Source: Emergomyces orientalis (Eukaryota > Ascomycota > Eurotiomycetes > Onygenales > Ajellomycetaceae). Taken from it: a stretch of DNA of 64,000 nt. Under the pieces are notes generated by a model. It worked only from the letters and a program-made list of their open reading frames with translations, was not told the origin of the DNA and made no database searches. The translations under genes and the position numbers were made by a program. Shown in pieces: positions 22,959 to 34,286 of the stretch; position 1 is the first letter of the stretch; each line of letters begins with the position of its first letter. Location of the stretch: assembly GCA_002110485.1 (NCBI GenBank), contig MOWL01000002.1, positions 1,054,001 to 1,118,000 of the forward strand, written 5' to 3'.

Positions 22959-25900
22959 ATGGGAGAAAACCCCCCCCGGTCACCCAAACAGGCAAAGATT
23001 CCCCCTGCGAGTCCGGCCGCACCTTCGGAGTCAACCCCAAAGAACGTCCCTCAACCAAAGGCCAAAGGCCCAAGGAGACGAACCAAAACAGGCTGTCTGA
23101 GTATGTTTAGCTTTGGGCGATGTCATTAAGGGAACACACAAGCTCACCGACTCACTCTAGCATGCAGGAAACGCCGTATAAAATGCGGAGAGGAAAAGCC
23201 CACATGCAACAATTGCAAAAAATCGAAGAGAGACTGCGAGGGATATGCCCAACGTGTGATTTTTAGAAACCCTGTTGGGCCCATGTCCCACATTGGACAC
23301 GGCCCAGTGCCCCATAATTACCCCCAGCATAGACCCGGGGCAGATCCTCTGCCATTTATAAGTCGTCCCATTGGCTCTACGGCACTACAAGATGAGGCTT
23401 CTGGAGCACGCCCGTCTTTTATCCCACTTGCACCCCGTCCAAATCAGTACGCCGCGGGCATTGTATATGGTGAATCACAATTTGTGTCTACCCTAGAGCA
23501 CCAACCTGGACATGTGCATCATAACCAGCAGAGCGACCCAAGTCCACAGGACTATTATACTCAACGGTATCATTTTGAGAGCAGAGAACAAACTATCTCG
23601 CCTCATTCTCAAGCACAGCCAAATGCTTTAAATCCCGAGTTTGGTGTACCTTCACCTCAGCAGTTCCTTCATGACGACACCCTCCTTGACCAGAGCGACC
23701 AACCTAGGGTCAGCCCTCAACATACGACGCACTATGAATTTCATAAACCCTCAGGTCAACCCCAACCCGAGTCTCCTGTGAGTTATTTCATGCAATTGTC
23801 AATCTAAGAACATTCTTCTAATCTTCTGTAGCTCGATCAGTCAAATATAATCCCCTCCCCTCAACAAGCATACTGTATGGCATATCTTTTATTCTTTTCA
23901 TAATTCTCTAAAATATTGATCTAACAACAGCACATGCACAGACAAGCCACAATACAATACATACAAACTTGAAGTACAACCATCCGTTGATGGTTATGCG
24001 CCAGGCCATTCACATCATCATGTTAGCCAACCGGCAAACTACTATTACGAAGAAGAAATTGACGATTATTATGACGTCGAAACTGATGAAGAGATGGAAA
24101 TTCCAATTGCTCAGAATTATGCTGAGCCTTACGAGACTCGATCAGCCACATCACAACTGCTAACTCATCCGTTCCGCTCATCGACTGCTTTCATGAACGA
24201 TGAAACCTCACTGATGTCATATACCCCTTCACCGTTTGCATCTCCCCTTATGGATCCTGAGGTGACAAGAATATTCTGTCATTTTATCACTTCAGTCGCA
24301 CCAGTGCTATCTATCTTTGAAAGGCATCCCGTGAACCCGACAATTATATTATCCGCATCACCAGTCCCGGCTTCCCAACAAAGCCTATGGACGTATACCG
24401 TGCCTACACTTGCACTTAGAAACCAAGGCTTGCTACAAGCAATTTTGGCTCTTAGTAGCCATCATATCGCGAAGATACAGGGGTTATCGCTCATGGCATC
24501 GTTTCGACACTACCACTACGCCATACGCCGTGTTTCCAAGGCCGTCAAACTTCCCGGCCGCCGTAAACACACAGCAACACTTGCCGCAACGCTGCTTCTT
24601 AGCTTTTATGAAGTCATGAGTGCTGAACATTCGAAATGGAATAGCCATGTAGCTGGAGCCTCACAGCTCATCCAAGAATGTGATTTTGCAGGGATGACAA
24701 GAGATATCCGATCGATGAGAGCAAGGGCCAAGGAGGAGCATATACGACTTACGCAATCAATGCCCTGGTTGGGAATGGGTCCTTCCTCGCATTTTGGCAG
24801 CCGCTTCGAAAACGATTTGTTCGCGGACAAGGAGGCTAACACTAATGATGACTTTATTAGCACTTTAATGGGACGGGCCGTGAGTTACAATATTTTCGGG
24901 AACGCGAAAAACACAGGGTCCATCACCGAGTCGGAAAGAAACCTAACGGCGGGGGATATAGAAGAATATCGGATCCGGAGTGACCTGTATTGGTTTTACG
25001 CCAAACAGGATGTGTATCAAAGCATGATCAGCGGGAATCGGTTACTGTATGTTCGCGTCCCAGCCATATTTTGTACAAAAACAAATATATTTACAGAACC
25101 TTCTTTTCATATCTAGGCTACCATATAATCGATGGGGAGCATGCCCACCCAGATCAGGGGTTGGAAAGCTTGATGCTGTTTATGGATCCAACGATCACCT
25201 CATATTGTTGCTTGCGCGAACGACAGACTTCGCCGCAAGGGATCGTGCAAGAAAAATAAAAGTGAGAAAGCAAAATGGCGGACTATGGCACCCACCACCA
25301 GGATTCTTCCCGCCTGTGATGGGCGGTGGGAGCCCGCCCAGTTCACAACAGGGGCCAGGTGCCGGGGCTCCTCCCGGGCCACTGCAAGGCGCACCGGGGA
25401 CCCCTCCCGTCACAGCATCATCGAGTAAAAATAGGGATAACAGTCCTCCTATGTACGGTATGATCCCAAATACAGGAACTGTCCGCCTCCCATCCGGTTT
25501 TGCCGAAACTTCCCATCGATCTCCATCCCCGAAATCAGAAAACGAGAACGATGACCTCGAAACACAAACAGAAAAAGCAGAAGCGGAATGGAAAGAAATC
25601 GTCGCGACCTACGAAACATTTGAGAAAGCACTGGGCCCCAGTTTCACCCCCCTACCACCCGACAGCGCCCCACCAATCGCCACACCATTCGGTCCTGCCC
25701 TCCAATACCGGACGCACACCATCGCCTGCATCTGGGCATTATTTTACACGGGCCGCATAATCCTCGAAAGAGCACACCCGGGTATGCCGCCAGAAGCCAT
25801 GGTGGCCGCGGGCATCTGTGCGTTTCGCACAGCCCAGTATGCAAATAGCATTGGCCGCATCGTTGCCGGCATCTACTACCCACAACAATTTGACGAGAAC

Positions 25901-26308
25901 ACTGCAAGCCTCATCCCGTCACTCTCCGCAGTGCTCACAGAGCTTCTAATACCCTTATTCTACTCAGGCGTACAATACGCCGACGCCGCCCAGCGCGGGT
26001 GGACGATTGCGAAGCTACGCAACATTGCGCGATTGACAGGCGGCAGCTCGGCAACAGCTGTTGCGAGCGGTTGCGAAACGGCCTGGACGAAGGCGTTTGA
26101 GGCTGGGAAGGGCCCACCGTACCAACGGACGATGAACCCTATGGCTCATGTCGATAAGGGGCAAGGGACGGTGACACTTCACGCCAGTGACGAGAGGAAG
26201 TTCGTCACGATCAATCGGTCCGCGTCTATGACGTGGGCTATGGGGTTATTGAGTTTACAGGGTGATTACACGAGGGCTGATGAAAGGGAGGATGGTGACG
26301 GGCAGTAA
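22959..26308 (+). CDS. Zn2Cys6 (GAL4-type) transcription factor, Fungal_trans_2-like
   Basis: This is a nuclear, fungus-specific transcription regulator. Five exons (22959-23100, 23161-23777, 23832-23874, 23942-25046, 25117-26308) join in phase to 1,032 residues. The binuclear zinc cluster starts near residue 47 and has spacing C-x2-C-x6-C-x6-C-x2-C-x6-C; an intron splits it just after the first cysteine. A Gln/His/Pro-rich segment and an acidic stretch rich in Glu, Asp and Tyr precede the regulatory region. That region begins near DPEVTRIFCHFITSVAPVLS and includes the helical blocks LRNQGLLQAILALSSHHIA and ATLAATLLLSFYEV. A Gly/Pro-rich linker follows at about 25320-25400, then a long C-terminal helical region. 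The acceptor at 23941 was chosen over AG at 23930 because only it keeps the frame. Target genes are unknown. Confidence 0.92.
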
Positions 26309-27275
26309 AGAATGGCGATAACGTGGTGATGTGCGTTGGGTAGATAGAATGACATACGCGTATTTATGATGCTCGTTGCTCAGAATGTTGGCAGTTCATG
26401 TGGAGAGAATGATCTACATACCCACATACCCTAAGATTTTTGTACGAGGTACTTCACTCCATCGCATTAGATGATAATTAGTTAGTTAATAATTGTCTTG
26501 CCGTGGGTGTAGAAAACGTTAAGCTTTTGACGCAAGATAGAATCAAAAAATATATTTAACACTCTATCCTCTACAAACATTTTAGCTCTCTACCCCCATA
26601 GCTCTCTTGGTGATTGCACATATTGCATTCCTTGTCACGCAAATCAGTCTTCTCATCAAGATGAGGTAGTATCTTCCCTGTGTGCTGGCGTTGCCAGGAT
26701 CAAACTGAGTGCTGCTGCGCCTCGCGATCTACTCTGCCCCCGGTTCTCCACATATTTGGAGTGGTTCTCACTTGTTAGCAAGTCCGAAGCTGGTTGATCT
26801 CTCAAGTGGCATACCGAATGATTAGCCAGTTCAGCAGGTAGCTGCCGATGATGACATCTGGTCGTACGGGGCTCCAAAAAGACTGCGGATGGTGGAGCAT
26901 TTCTGGTGTATTTTTAGTATTTTGCTGGTGGTGTGTGCTCTGATCGAATGAGATGGTTGTCGTTTTGCTTTTCATTCTTGCGAGAAGGATTTGAATTTGA
27001 TCCGTGATTGTCAGATAATGCTAAAGACGTGTGCTCTTGTGACTATGAATTCGGCCTCTCGTCGAAGACTTGTGTATTTTTAATTCCTTCGTCTCTCCCG
27101 TTTACAATACCTCAATAATCCTTTTTTTGTTTTTCTTTTTTTTGACATATATATTCTCCTTTATAGATTGGTTTACACCACTGGAATAACAGTTGAGACT
27201 CACGCCCTTCCGGAGCTTCATTGTAGGGCACCAAGCGATATATATCTTTTACCACATGCCCATACAGCAGCAACC
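26309..27275. other. spacer between the regulator and the four-helix protein
   Basis: This 967-bp spacer contains the regulator 3' region and the promoter of the downstream small membrane protein. It has T-rich runs at 27120-27145 near the expected start of transcription. I see no supportable gene in it. Confidence 0.4.
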
Positions 27276-27890
27276 ATGATCAAATCAAAATCAAACACAA
27301 TATTTCTGGCCCTGCGCATTTTCGCCGCGCTCATCTCTATCGTCGGCGCCATTGGTCTTGGATGGGCGACTGGGATCTTATATTCACCTGATACAGGCCC
27401 ATTCTCCGAAACGATTGGAATATGTTCTGTAGGTTTAAAAAACACATCCCGCCATTAAATTCCCCCGCCTCCCCATCTCAACCATATACCAAAGAGCCAA
27501 ACCCAACTGATTCATGTTAAAAAACAACAAAATAGCTTGCGATCTCAGCATTATGGACTTTGATCGCACTCGGCTTGATGTTTTTCATCGGAAATGACCG
27601 CGTTCACCCGGCCGTCATCATCACCCTCGATTTACTCGTGGGTATGTTCGCTGTAGTGGGTGGACTCATTGTCGCCCTCTCGCCGTTCTCTGATGCGGAT
27701 TGGATCGATTGCAGTAAAGGCCGGTGGACTTCCATTTGCGGGAACACTGCGGAGACAAGTTCAGTGATCTGGCGATTTTTCGCGGCCGCATTTTGTTTCA
27801 TGAACGCGTAAGTTAAAGTAATTTAATTCAAGCCCCCTTTTTGAAATTTCTTTTCCATTCTTTTCTTCTCCCAGCCCCTCCTCTGGTTGA
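27276..27890 (+). CDS. small four-helix membrane protein, family not recognised
   Basis: The predicted protein has four hydrophobic segments and a MARVEL-like layout, but I do not recognise a named family. Exons 27276-27428 and 27536-27807 join in phase 0 across a GTAGGT...TAG intron. Segment 1 is ALRIFAALISIVGAIGLGWA, segment 2 SALWTLIALGLMFFIG, segment 3 ITLDLLVGMFAVVGGLIVAL and segment 4 IWRFFAAAFCFMNA. A loop with two cysteines (WIDCSKG, SICGNT) lies between segments 3 and 4. The start at 27276 directly precedes the first basic stretch and helix; a longer frame begins at 27168. The third exon is unsure. With GTAAGT at 27808 and AG at 27874 the protein stops after six codons, at 27890 (146 residues). 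Another acceptor would give a long tail ending near 28214. Confidence 0.6.
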
Positions 27891-29235
27891 AGAGACGTGA
27901 AAGATACGGGAAGAGATTTTTGCGCAAGACATCCCGCCGCCCCGAGACGACAGCCAACAAAACTAACCGCCTTTCCAGAATCATCCACGTTATTTTCCTC
28001 GTCTCCGCCTGTAAAGCATGCCATCAGCTTCGGAAGGCTGAAAAGCGACGCTCCCACGATATTGAGCTTAAAGAATAAACAGTTTAAAGATGACTTCCGT
28101 CCGCTCAATTCACAGGCGTCCGCTGGCGATGATACTTGCAATTTGTGCCGTCATAAAAATTTTTACGGAGATTGGTGGATTTGCGAAGTATTGATGCCAG
28201 GAACCCAGCAATGAGAAAGAAGAAGAGGACGGTTGATTGACATACTGGCATCTATTCTATCCCACGGGATAGTGGAGATGTTTGCTTTGTCTGTCTTTCT
28301 GTCTTGTATGATTTAATGTTAATGTCTAATATCTATCTGTCTTTTACCCATAACGACACATGTGGTCACTTAATATAGATTAATGTTTAATATTTAATCA
28401 AGCCACTCTCCTTAACTCTAAGGAAGTACAAGAAAATAATACCCATATATCAAAATTTCCCCCCACATCCCAGGCGAACGCAAACGTTGAGGCTGTATAT
28501 GCCCCGAGATTGCTACTCATGAAGAAGAGAATAGACATCTTGAAAAATTGTTGAGCGCAAGAGAATGTATAACAGATTATGATCCATACGAGTAAAGTCA
28601 AAAAAAGAAAATAATAAGCTTAAATTTTAGCATCCCAACTCCTAATTTAAGGTTCTTCCCCTCAAAAATTTGCCCACCGTTGCATGTATGCTTGCGTGAT
28701 ACCCTCCCCCTAGTTATTAGCATATGACACGATTTTATCAGCTTTGAGCTTCAGGACAGAGAAGGGTATCCAGGTTGGGGGGAGCGGTTGGTGCTAGAAG
28801 TATACATTTTAAAATCTTTGTACGTATGATTTATTGATTCTTACAGTAAATTATGTAAACTAAGTATTTCTGTTGATCCACATATAATAACCCCTTCATA
28901 TCAGTGCAACTAAAAACACTGGTTGGGAAGAAAAATAAGAATGAAAAGGAAGCTTGTGTATATCCGTGTATTTCTGGCTATGCGAACGGTAATGAAATGG
29001 CTTGGAGCAACCCGGGCGTGAGGATAATGCTAGACCCATAAAATGTGGGTAACTTAAAGGAAAGGGTCAGGTTTACATCACGTCATTCACATGATCGAAG
29101 AGATCTTGGCCTGGTCTGACACCGTTTTAGGGGATTGATGATGATGTCATTATTGATCGTGAGAACATGGAAGGGCTTTGAAATAAAACCTATCGACCTT
29201 AAATAAAAATCGAGTGAAATGGTCAATATGAGGTC
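27891..29235. other. convergent spacer before DDI1
   Basis: This 1.3-kb AT-rich interval lies between the 3' ends of the four-helix protein gene and DDI1. Its first 320 bases are open in two frames and could belong to an alternative last exon of the upstream gene. The rest shows no coding character. No distinct repeat was found. Confidence 0.4.
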
Positions 29236-30801
29236 TTAAATAAGATAGCCGATGGCTCCCTCAAGATCACCACCAGCAGCTTCGAGGGCTTGCAATGCTT
29301 CTTCCCGCGTGAATCCAAGATCCGTTATCTTGGAGACTGACTCTGCGGGCCATCGCTCGGGAGGTGTAGAAGAACTTGAGGAAACTTGGGTGGGTGGTTG
29401 GAGGTTATAGCTATTGGAGGATGAGGGACCAGAGGGAGAAGGGTGGATGTTGATTCTTGGTGTGGAAGAAGACGGAGAAGGGGAGTTTGCTGGCCTGAAC
29501 TGGGACGGCGAGGCTGAGGACGAAGGTTGGCCAGCTGGTTGGGCGACTGCGCCTGATCGAGCACCGACAACGGCGCCATCTCGACCATGCACTAGCGGCT
29601 CGTCCTCAAGTTCATCGTGCTTGGGGATTTCTGCTTCGCTAAGGAAAGGCACAGTTTGGCCCGCGATTCTTAGGACGTTATCTTGGAGATCAATGCATGC
29701 TTGATGGCGTTTAAGCATATCGAGCCCAATGAGAAGATCTATGTGTTTGCCATCCATAACGGCGAATGAGCAGGAAAGGAATATGTCTCCGATTTTGATC
29801 TGTGCAGAATGCACTCGTCCCAAGATATCAGCGGTCCCAACGCCTTTTGCGACACCACCGTACCGACGGTCGATTAAACGCATGATATGGCATGCGGAGG
29901 CACACTCTGGCGACATTATTGTGACTTGGGCGCCGGAGTCGACGAAAGCCTTAACTCGGTGGCCATTCACCTCAACAGGAACATACAACATACTTACGCG
30001 GCCAAAAGCTAGAATGAAACTGTAAGCACGCGAAGCCAACACTGCCGGGGAAGATAAAATTATCGAGGATTACAACTCACCCTCTGGCGTATGCTCCATT
30101 GCAGCTTGTAAATTCTCCATAACCGCATTTTGGCGAATAATTTCTTCAATTTCTTTTTGCGCGTCTACATTAAAGGGATCCGAATTTAGCATAGCAATCC
30201 TTGCCTCCCTCGCAGCTAAAGCCTCCGCTTCTTGCCGTTGCTGCATAAGTAATACTTCACGGAACCGCTGAGCGTTGTCTGCTACCTCCGCTAGGGCAGG
30301 ATTTTGCCTCCTCACTCCCTCCAGCACTCTTGGATCCCCAAGCATATGTAGTCGTAGCGTTTCGGGATCTGGCATTTCTGCCTGCCTTCTAGCCAGTGCA
30401 TCTTGTATAGCAGGGTTCCCTCCCGTTTGGCGCCGTATATTGTTCTGTTGCTGTTGTCGTTGCTGCAGCTGCTGTTGTTGCGGAGGTGCTGTCTGAGTCT
30501 GAATTTGCATGGCAAGCATGTCCCCCTCCTTAATCGTGGCTTGAGCTAAAGTCTGGGAATCGCTTGCTAGGAGCCGGTTATTGAAGAAAAGGCGCAATGC
30601 TGATGAGGGTATGTTTATGTCGCTTTGGATGACAGCTTTAAGGTCTGCGAAGGTCATGTCATCGCCAACATCGAGGGAGATGAGATCGGAGTCGACGTTT
30701 ATGTCCGATGCAATCACTGAAACTGAGATTCTCCTGGAAGGTGTAAGCCACAGAAAACAACTCAGCTTCCAGCTCCTCCACTCGCATAAGAAATCTTACA
30801 T
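29236..30801 (-). CDS. DDI1: Ddi1, ubiquitin shuttle with retroviral-type aspartic protease domain
   Basis: Ddi1 delivers ubiquitinated clients to the proteasome and carries a dimeric aspartic protease fold. The deduced 475 residues contain a ubiquitin-like domain at 1-80, a Gln-rich linker (about 82-105), and the protease domain with catalytic DSG near residue 242 in AFVDSGAQVTIMS. A Ser/Pro-rich linker and a C-terminal UBA domain (ITDLGFTREEALQALEAAGGDLEGAI) follow. Exons are 30801-30800, 30733-30081 and 30008-29236. The start codon seems to be split: exon 1 contributes AT and exon 2 the G, giving MRISVSV, which matches the usual fungal N terminus. Unspliced mRNA would read ATG TAA at this point. 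If this exon is wrong, the first internal Met (30717) would remove the first ubiquitin-like strand. Confidence 0.95.
30734..30799 (-). other. intron splitting the DDI1 start codon
   Basis: The 66-nt intron begins GTAAGA directly after the bases AT and ends TTCCAG before GAGAATC. Splicing creates ATG AGA ATC TCA, while retention leaves ATG followed at once by TAA. It is inferred from splice consensus, phase and the conserved Ddi1 N terminus. Confidence 0.75.
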
Positions 30802-33800
30802 GGTTAAATGAGGGAGGCCTGTCCAGCCAGGGGTTCGATAAAGCTGCAAGCTACGAACAAGCTGCGGCGTTTGGGGGGTGTTTGGTGAACGAGGGCGAGA
30901 TGAATAGGTGGCAGTAGCTAGTCAAATGGTCAAGGAAGAAAAAGAAATGAATTAAATAATGACGGGTTTTACAAGGTAAGCGAACGCGTTTCAAGACAGT
31001 CTGAGAGAAAACGGAGCAATTGTAGTGAGACGGGCAAGGCTGCGGTGGGGAGAACGAAGGCGGCACCGCAAACGGAATTGAGGCGGATATTGACAAGAAC
31101 AGTTCCGAGAGGAAACGTGGGGCAAAAACGAGAGCAGCGCGGACAGCTCTTGGGAACGATCCGGACAGAGACGACGTAACGCTGAGAGCAACTGGAGAGA
31201 GACTTGAAGCCAAAGATATAATACAAAGGAAGAAGAGAGGAATTATATATTGCCAAAGAAGAGAAAAGAAGTTCGGCGAAGAAGTTGGAGATTTCGGGAG
31301 GATTACTAAGTCGCGGGCAGGCGAACTGTGCTGTTTACTTTCACAGATCTCTTTCACAGAACAAACCCTCTACATTTTTACACGGATAAATCCCGGTCTG
31401 CTTGTTCACTGTAGTTAGTTCAAGTTTGTTGCATTGACTGTACCGTGGCAGACATCGATTGACGAGAAGCTGGATATATGGAGAGCCGCTCCAATAATCC
31501 AAAGCTGCTGTTGGTTTTGAGCCTCAGTGACCTCCTAAGCCGCGTTGGCCAGTTTCTGCCTACTCCGTCCTGCAGCACCTGGATTTTGTCCATCTTCGTC
31601 GACCCCTGCAACAACCAATAGGCCCATCGCAAGACGAGGGGTTGGTCGCTAAAAGAAAAGCTGCAGAATGACGCAGTGCTGCTCTTTCAACGCCGAAATT
31701 ACTCCGCCAGATCCATCGATCATGCACCCTTTTTATATTCATCCACCGACCCGGCAAAAGAAGAATGTCCGATACATACGCCACTTACCAGTCTTGACAA
31801 CCGCCAAGCTTCTAAGCCTGACACGTCGACTGCACGCTCAACTTCAAGAGGTTTTATGGATTTGTTGGCGCTTCTCATGCAGGGCGAAACAACCCCCATC
31901 TAGCTTTGCGCATGGCGGCGCCACATGAACTGCCTGGCAAGCGATAGATATCTACAGGGTGCTGAGGTGAGGTGAGCGACTGATGATTTTATGGCCGCGG
32001 ACAATCGTTCGCCAAAAACCACCTTCCGCCCCCAATATTTGAGTTGGTGTCGTTTTGTGACCTATCGAGTTCCAGTTATATCTGTTTGTAAATCTTTGCT
32101 TTCAAGACCACCCTTCCAGAAACCGATGCAGAGGAGTTAATCTGCCTCGTGTTTTGGAGTTTAACAGCCAAAGAATATGACGGGTTTTTGACGCGCCACT
32201 AATTACTGAAAGCAAGCTCGTCTGATTTACAAGGAATATGGCTTTATATCCCCATCGTCAGTTACGCAGAAAACCGCATAAAAACGGTTGAGACGCTATT
32301 TCTGGTTCCCTTCCCATTCGCTGCGGTTGTAGCCTAAAGGTACGACTTGCGCTTCCCGAAACAAGTCGCAGGTTAAGCTATGCAGATCAAACTGACCCAA
32401 GCGACCAAGCGCAGTCAGACGAACTTCCAGTTTCCTTGACACCCTTTGTCGAGTGATGTGTTGATATGCACCCCGCATTTGAGAATCACCCGAATACAAC
32501 CAATATGCGGCATGTTCGTCTTCTTCTCTCCTTCTGATCCTCCAATGAAATCACTATCCATTTATTTTTTAAACGCCGATTGCGGCTCCGGGGTTTTGGG
32601 GAGTATCAAGCGGCAATCGTGCCAGGTTGATCAAGTTGTTGGTTACGGCTGCACGATATGCTGGGATCTCAAGACGATTCAGGTATTGGAGAACGCAAAA
32701 AAGGACCACCTAGTTGCCTAACAGCATATATTTCGGCTGGTTGCCCTCCGCAAGCCTGTTGGACGGAGAGTAGAGTATAGATCAAGGGCTTTATGAACCG
32801 GCTAATCCTGGTGCCTGCTTCCGTTTGGCAAAACTTGAAGGATGCAATGACTCTATCCATTCCTGGAAGAAAAAGGCGGCGGATACGGGGCCTGCTTTGC
32901 TTGTTTAAGCTATCTGGTTGACAGCGAGAACCTCTTTGGCGCACTCAGCAAAATTGTGATACGTCGCATACCGATGCAGAGACAGGAAACGAGGTAGTTA
33001 ACCTGTCAGTGACTCAATCGCATCTCTTGCTGGCGCACGGGTAAATATCCTCTTGTATTTTACCATGGTTTAATTTAAGGTAAAAAAAATGCAGCTCATG
33101 TCTGGGCTACATCAGGTTTTATAGCACATTCCAAAGCCCACACGTGTGTAGAAATGTGAAATAGAAATACGAAATGGCCATTGGAAGATCTCAGGTGTAA
33201 CTTATAGATAGCCTATCAAAAAGATATAGCATACCACCATAATCTTTGTTTGAATATCTTAATGAATCGCATACCTTCATAAGTTTCAAAATTTTTTTGT
33301 CACATGGGAATGGCGAAGGCTTTGTTGGGTGAGTAATACTCGTAAGTGACTTCTCAACTTACCAGGCATTTGCTGCAAGGTGGGGTATCTTCAAAGTACC
33401 TCACGGCTACCTGTGCCTGCATATGCCAACCCCGCAGTCTGCCATCTTGCAAATTTCTTCCATCGCGGAATCAGGAATTCTGCCTCGATATTCACCCCGC
33501 CAGATCCTGCACATCTCTAGGTATATACCTAAAGTTCTCTGTCAACAGAAACCCCTACCGCTATCCACGTCGAAGTCAGCACCTGGTCCACCAACTCACT
33601 ACTTTCACTCTAAAGACAGGTAGCCCCTCTCTTCGTCCTCTCCTCCTCGCCGGTTCTTCCTTCGCATGCCACCGCAGCAGCCACGACCTTATATCATCGT
33701 ATAGGAAAGTTTTCCAGCTCATATTATTCGCTTCGACTGCAGAATTCATTCATTCTTTGGCAGAGATTGAAACAAACCATATACCTCAAAAAAGTAAGCA

Positions 33801-34286
33801 GGCGACAACTACATGCACCCCAGTCTGTTGATATCATCCCTACAACTTGGCGCGACGCATTCTGCAAGTTGCATCACACCTGTCTGTCAGTTCCCATATC
33901 GCGGCAGGCTTTTCGCACTGTACTATTTTGCCCTCTCTCTCTCTCTCCACTCTCTGAAAATATCCATCTGCAGGGACGCCCTGCCCCAGCTACAGCTAGA
34001 TTTACCTTGTTGTTTTCAAAGGGTTGTTTTTTTCTGAAAAGAAAAAGAAAACAAAAACATTTGAATCCCATAATCGTTCAGCTATCATCCTGGACATTGC
34101 TTATCGATTTGCTGAAATATTTAGCCGATTCGTAGGGATTCTATCGCCGGAAAACGAAGAAAAGCTTAGATATATGCGCTAAAAAAAAAAGCAGCCCATC
34201 AAAGTCGGAAAGTTCGCCTTGTCTGTCATTCTACAACGCTCGCATCCCCCCGCCCGAAAAGCTTTTGTCAGTCGGAATATTCGAAC
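30802..34286. other. 3.5-kb divergent spacer between DDI1 and the acetyltransferase gene
   Basis: This region holds the two divergent promoters and probably long 5' leaders. It includes a minus-strand open frame of 168 codons (30851-31357) and a plus-strand one of 161 codons (33346-33831). Neither has a recognisable domain or good splice support, and both are composition-biased. A CT microsatellite lies at 33933-33949 and a T/A-rich stretch at 34021-34060. No gene is called. Confidence 0.4.

Noticed and set aside
29414..29704. 96-codon plus-strand frame rich in Gly/Glu inside DDI1
   Set aside because: Antisense of the Ser/Pro-rich linker of Ddi1; composition explains it.
33346..33831. 161-codon plus-strand frame upstream of the acetyltransferase gene
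   Set aside because: Composition follows the C/T-rich DNA, there is no domain character, and a shorter overlapping frame is open too. It is probably leader or promoter sequence.
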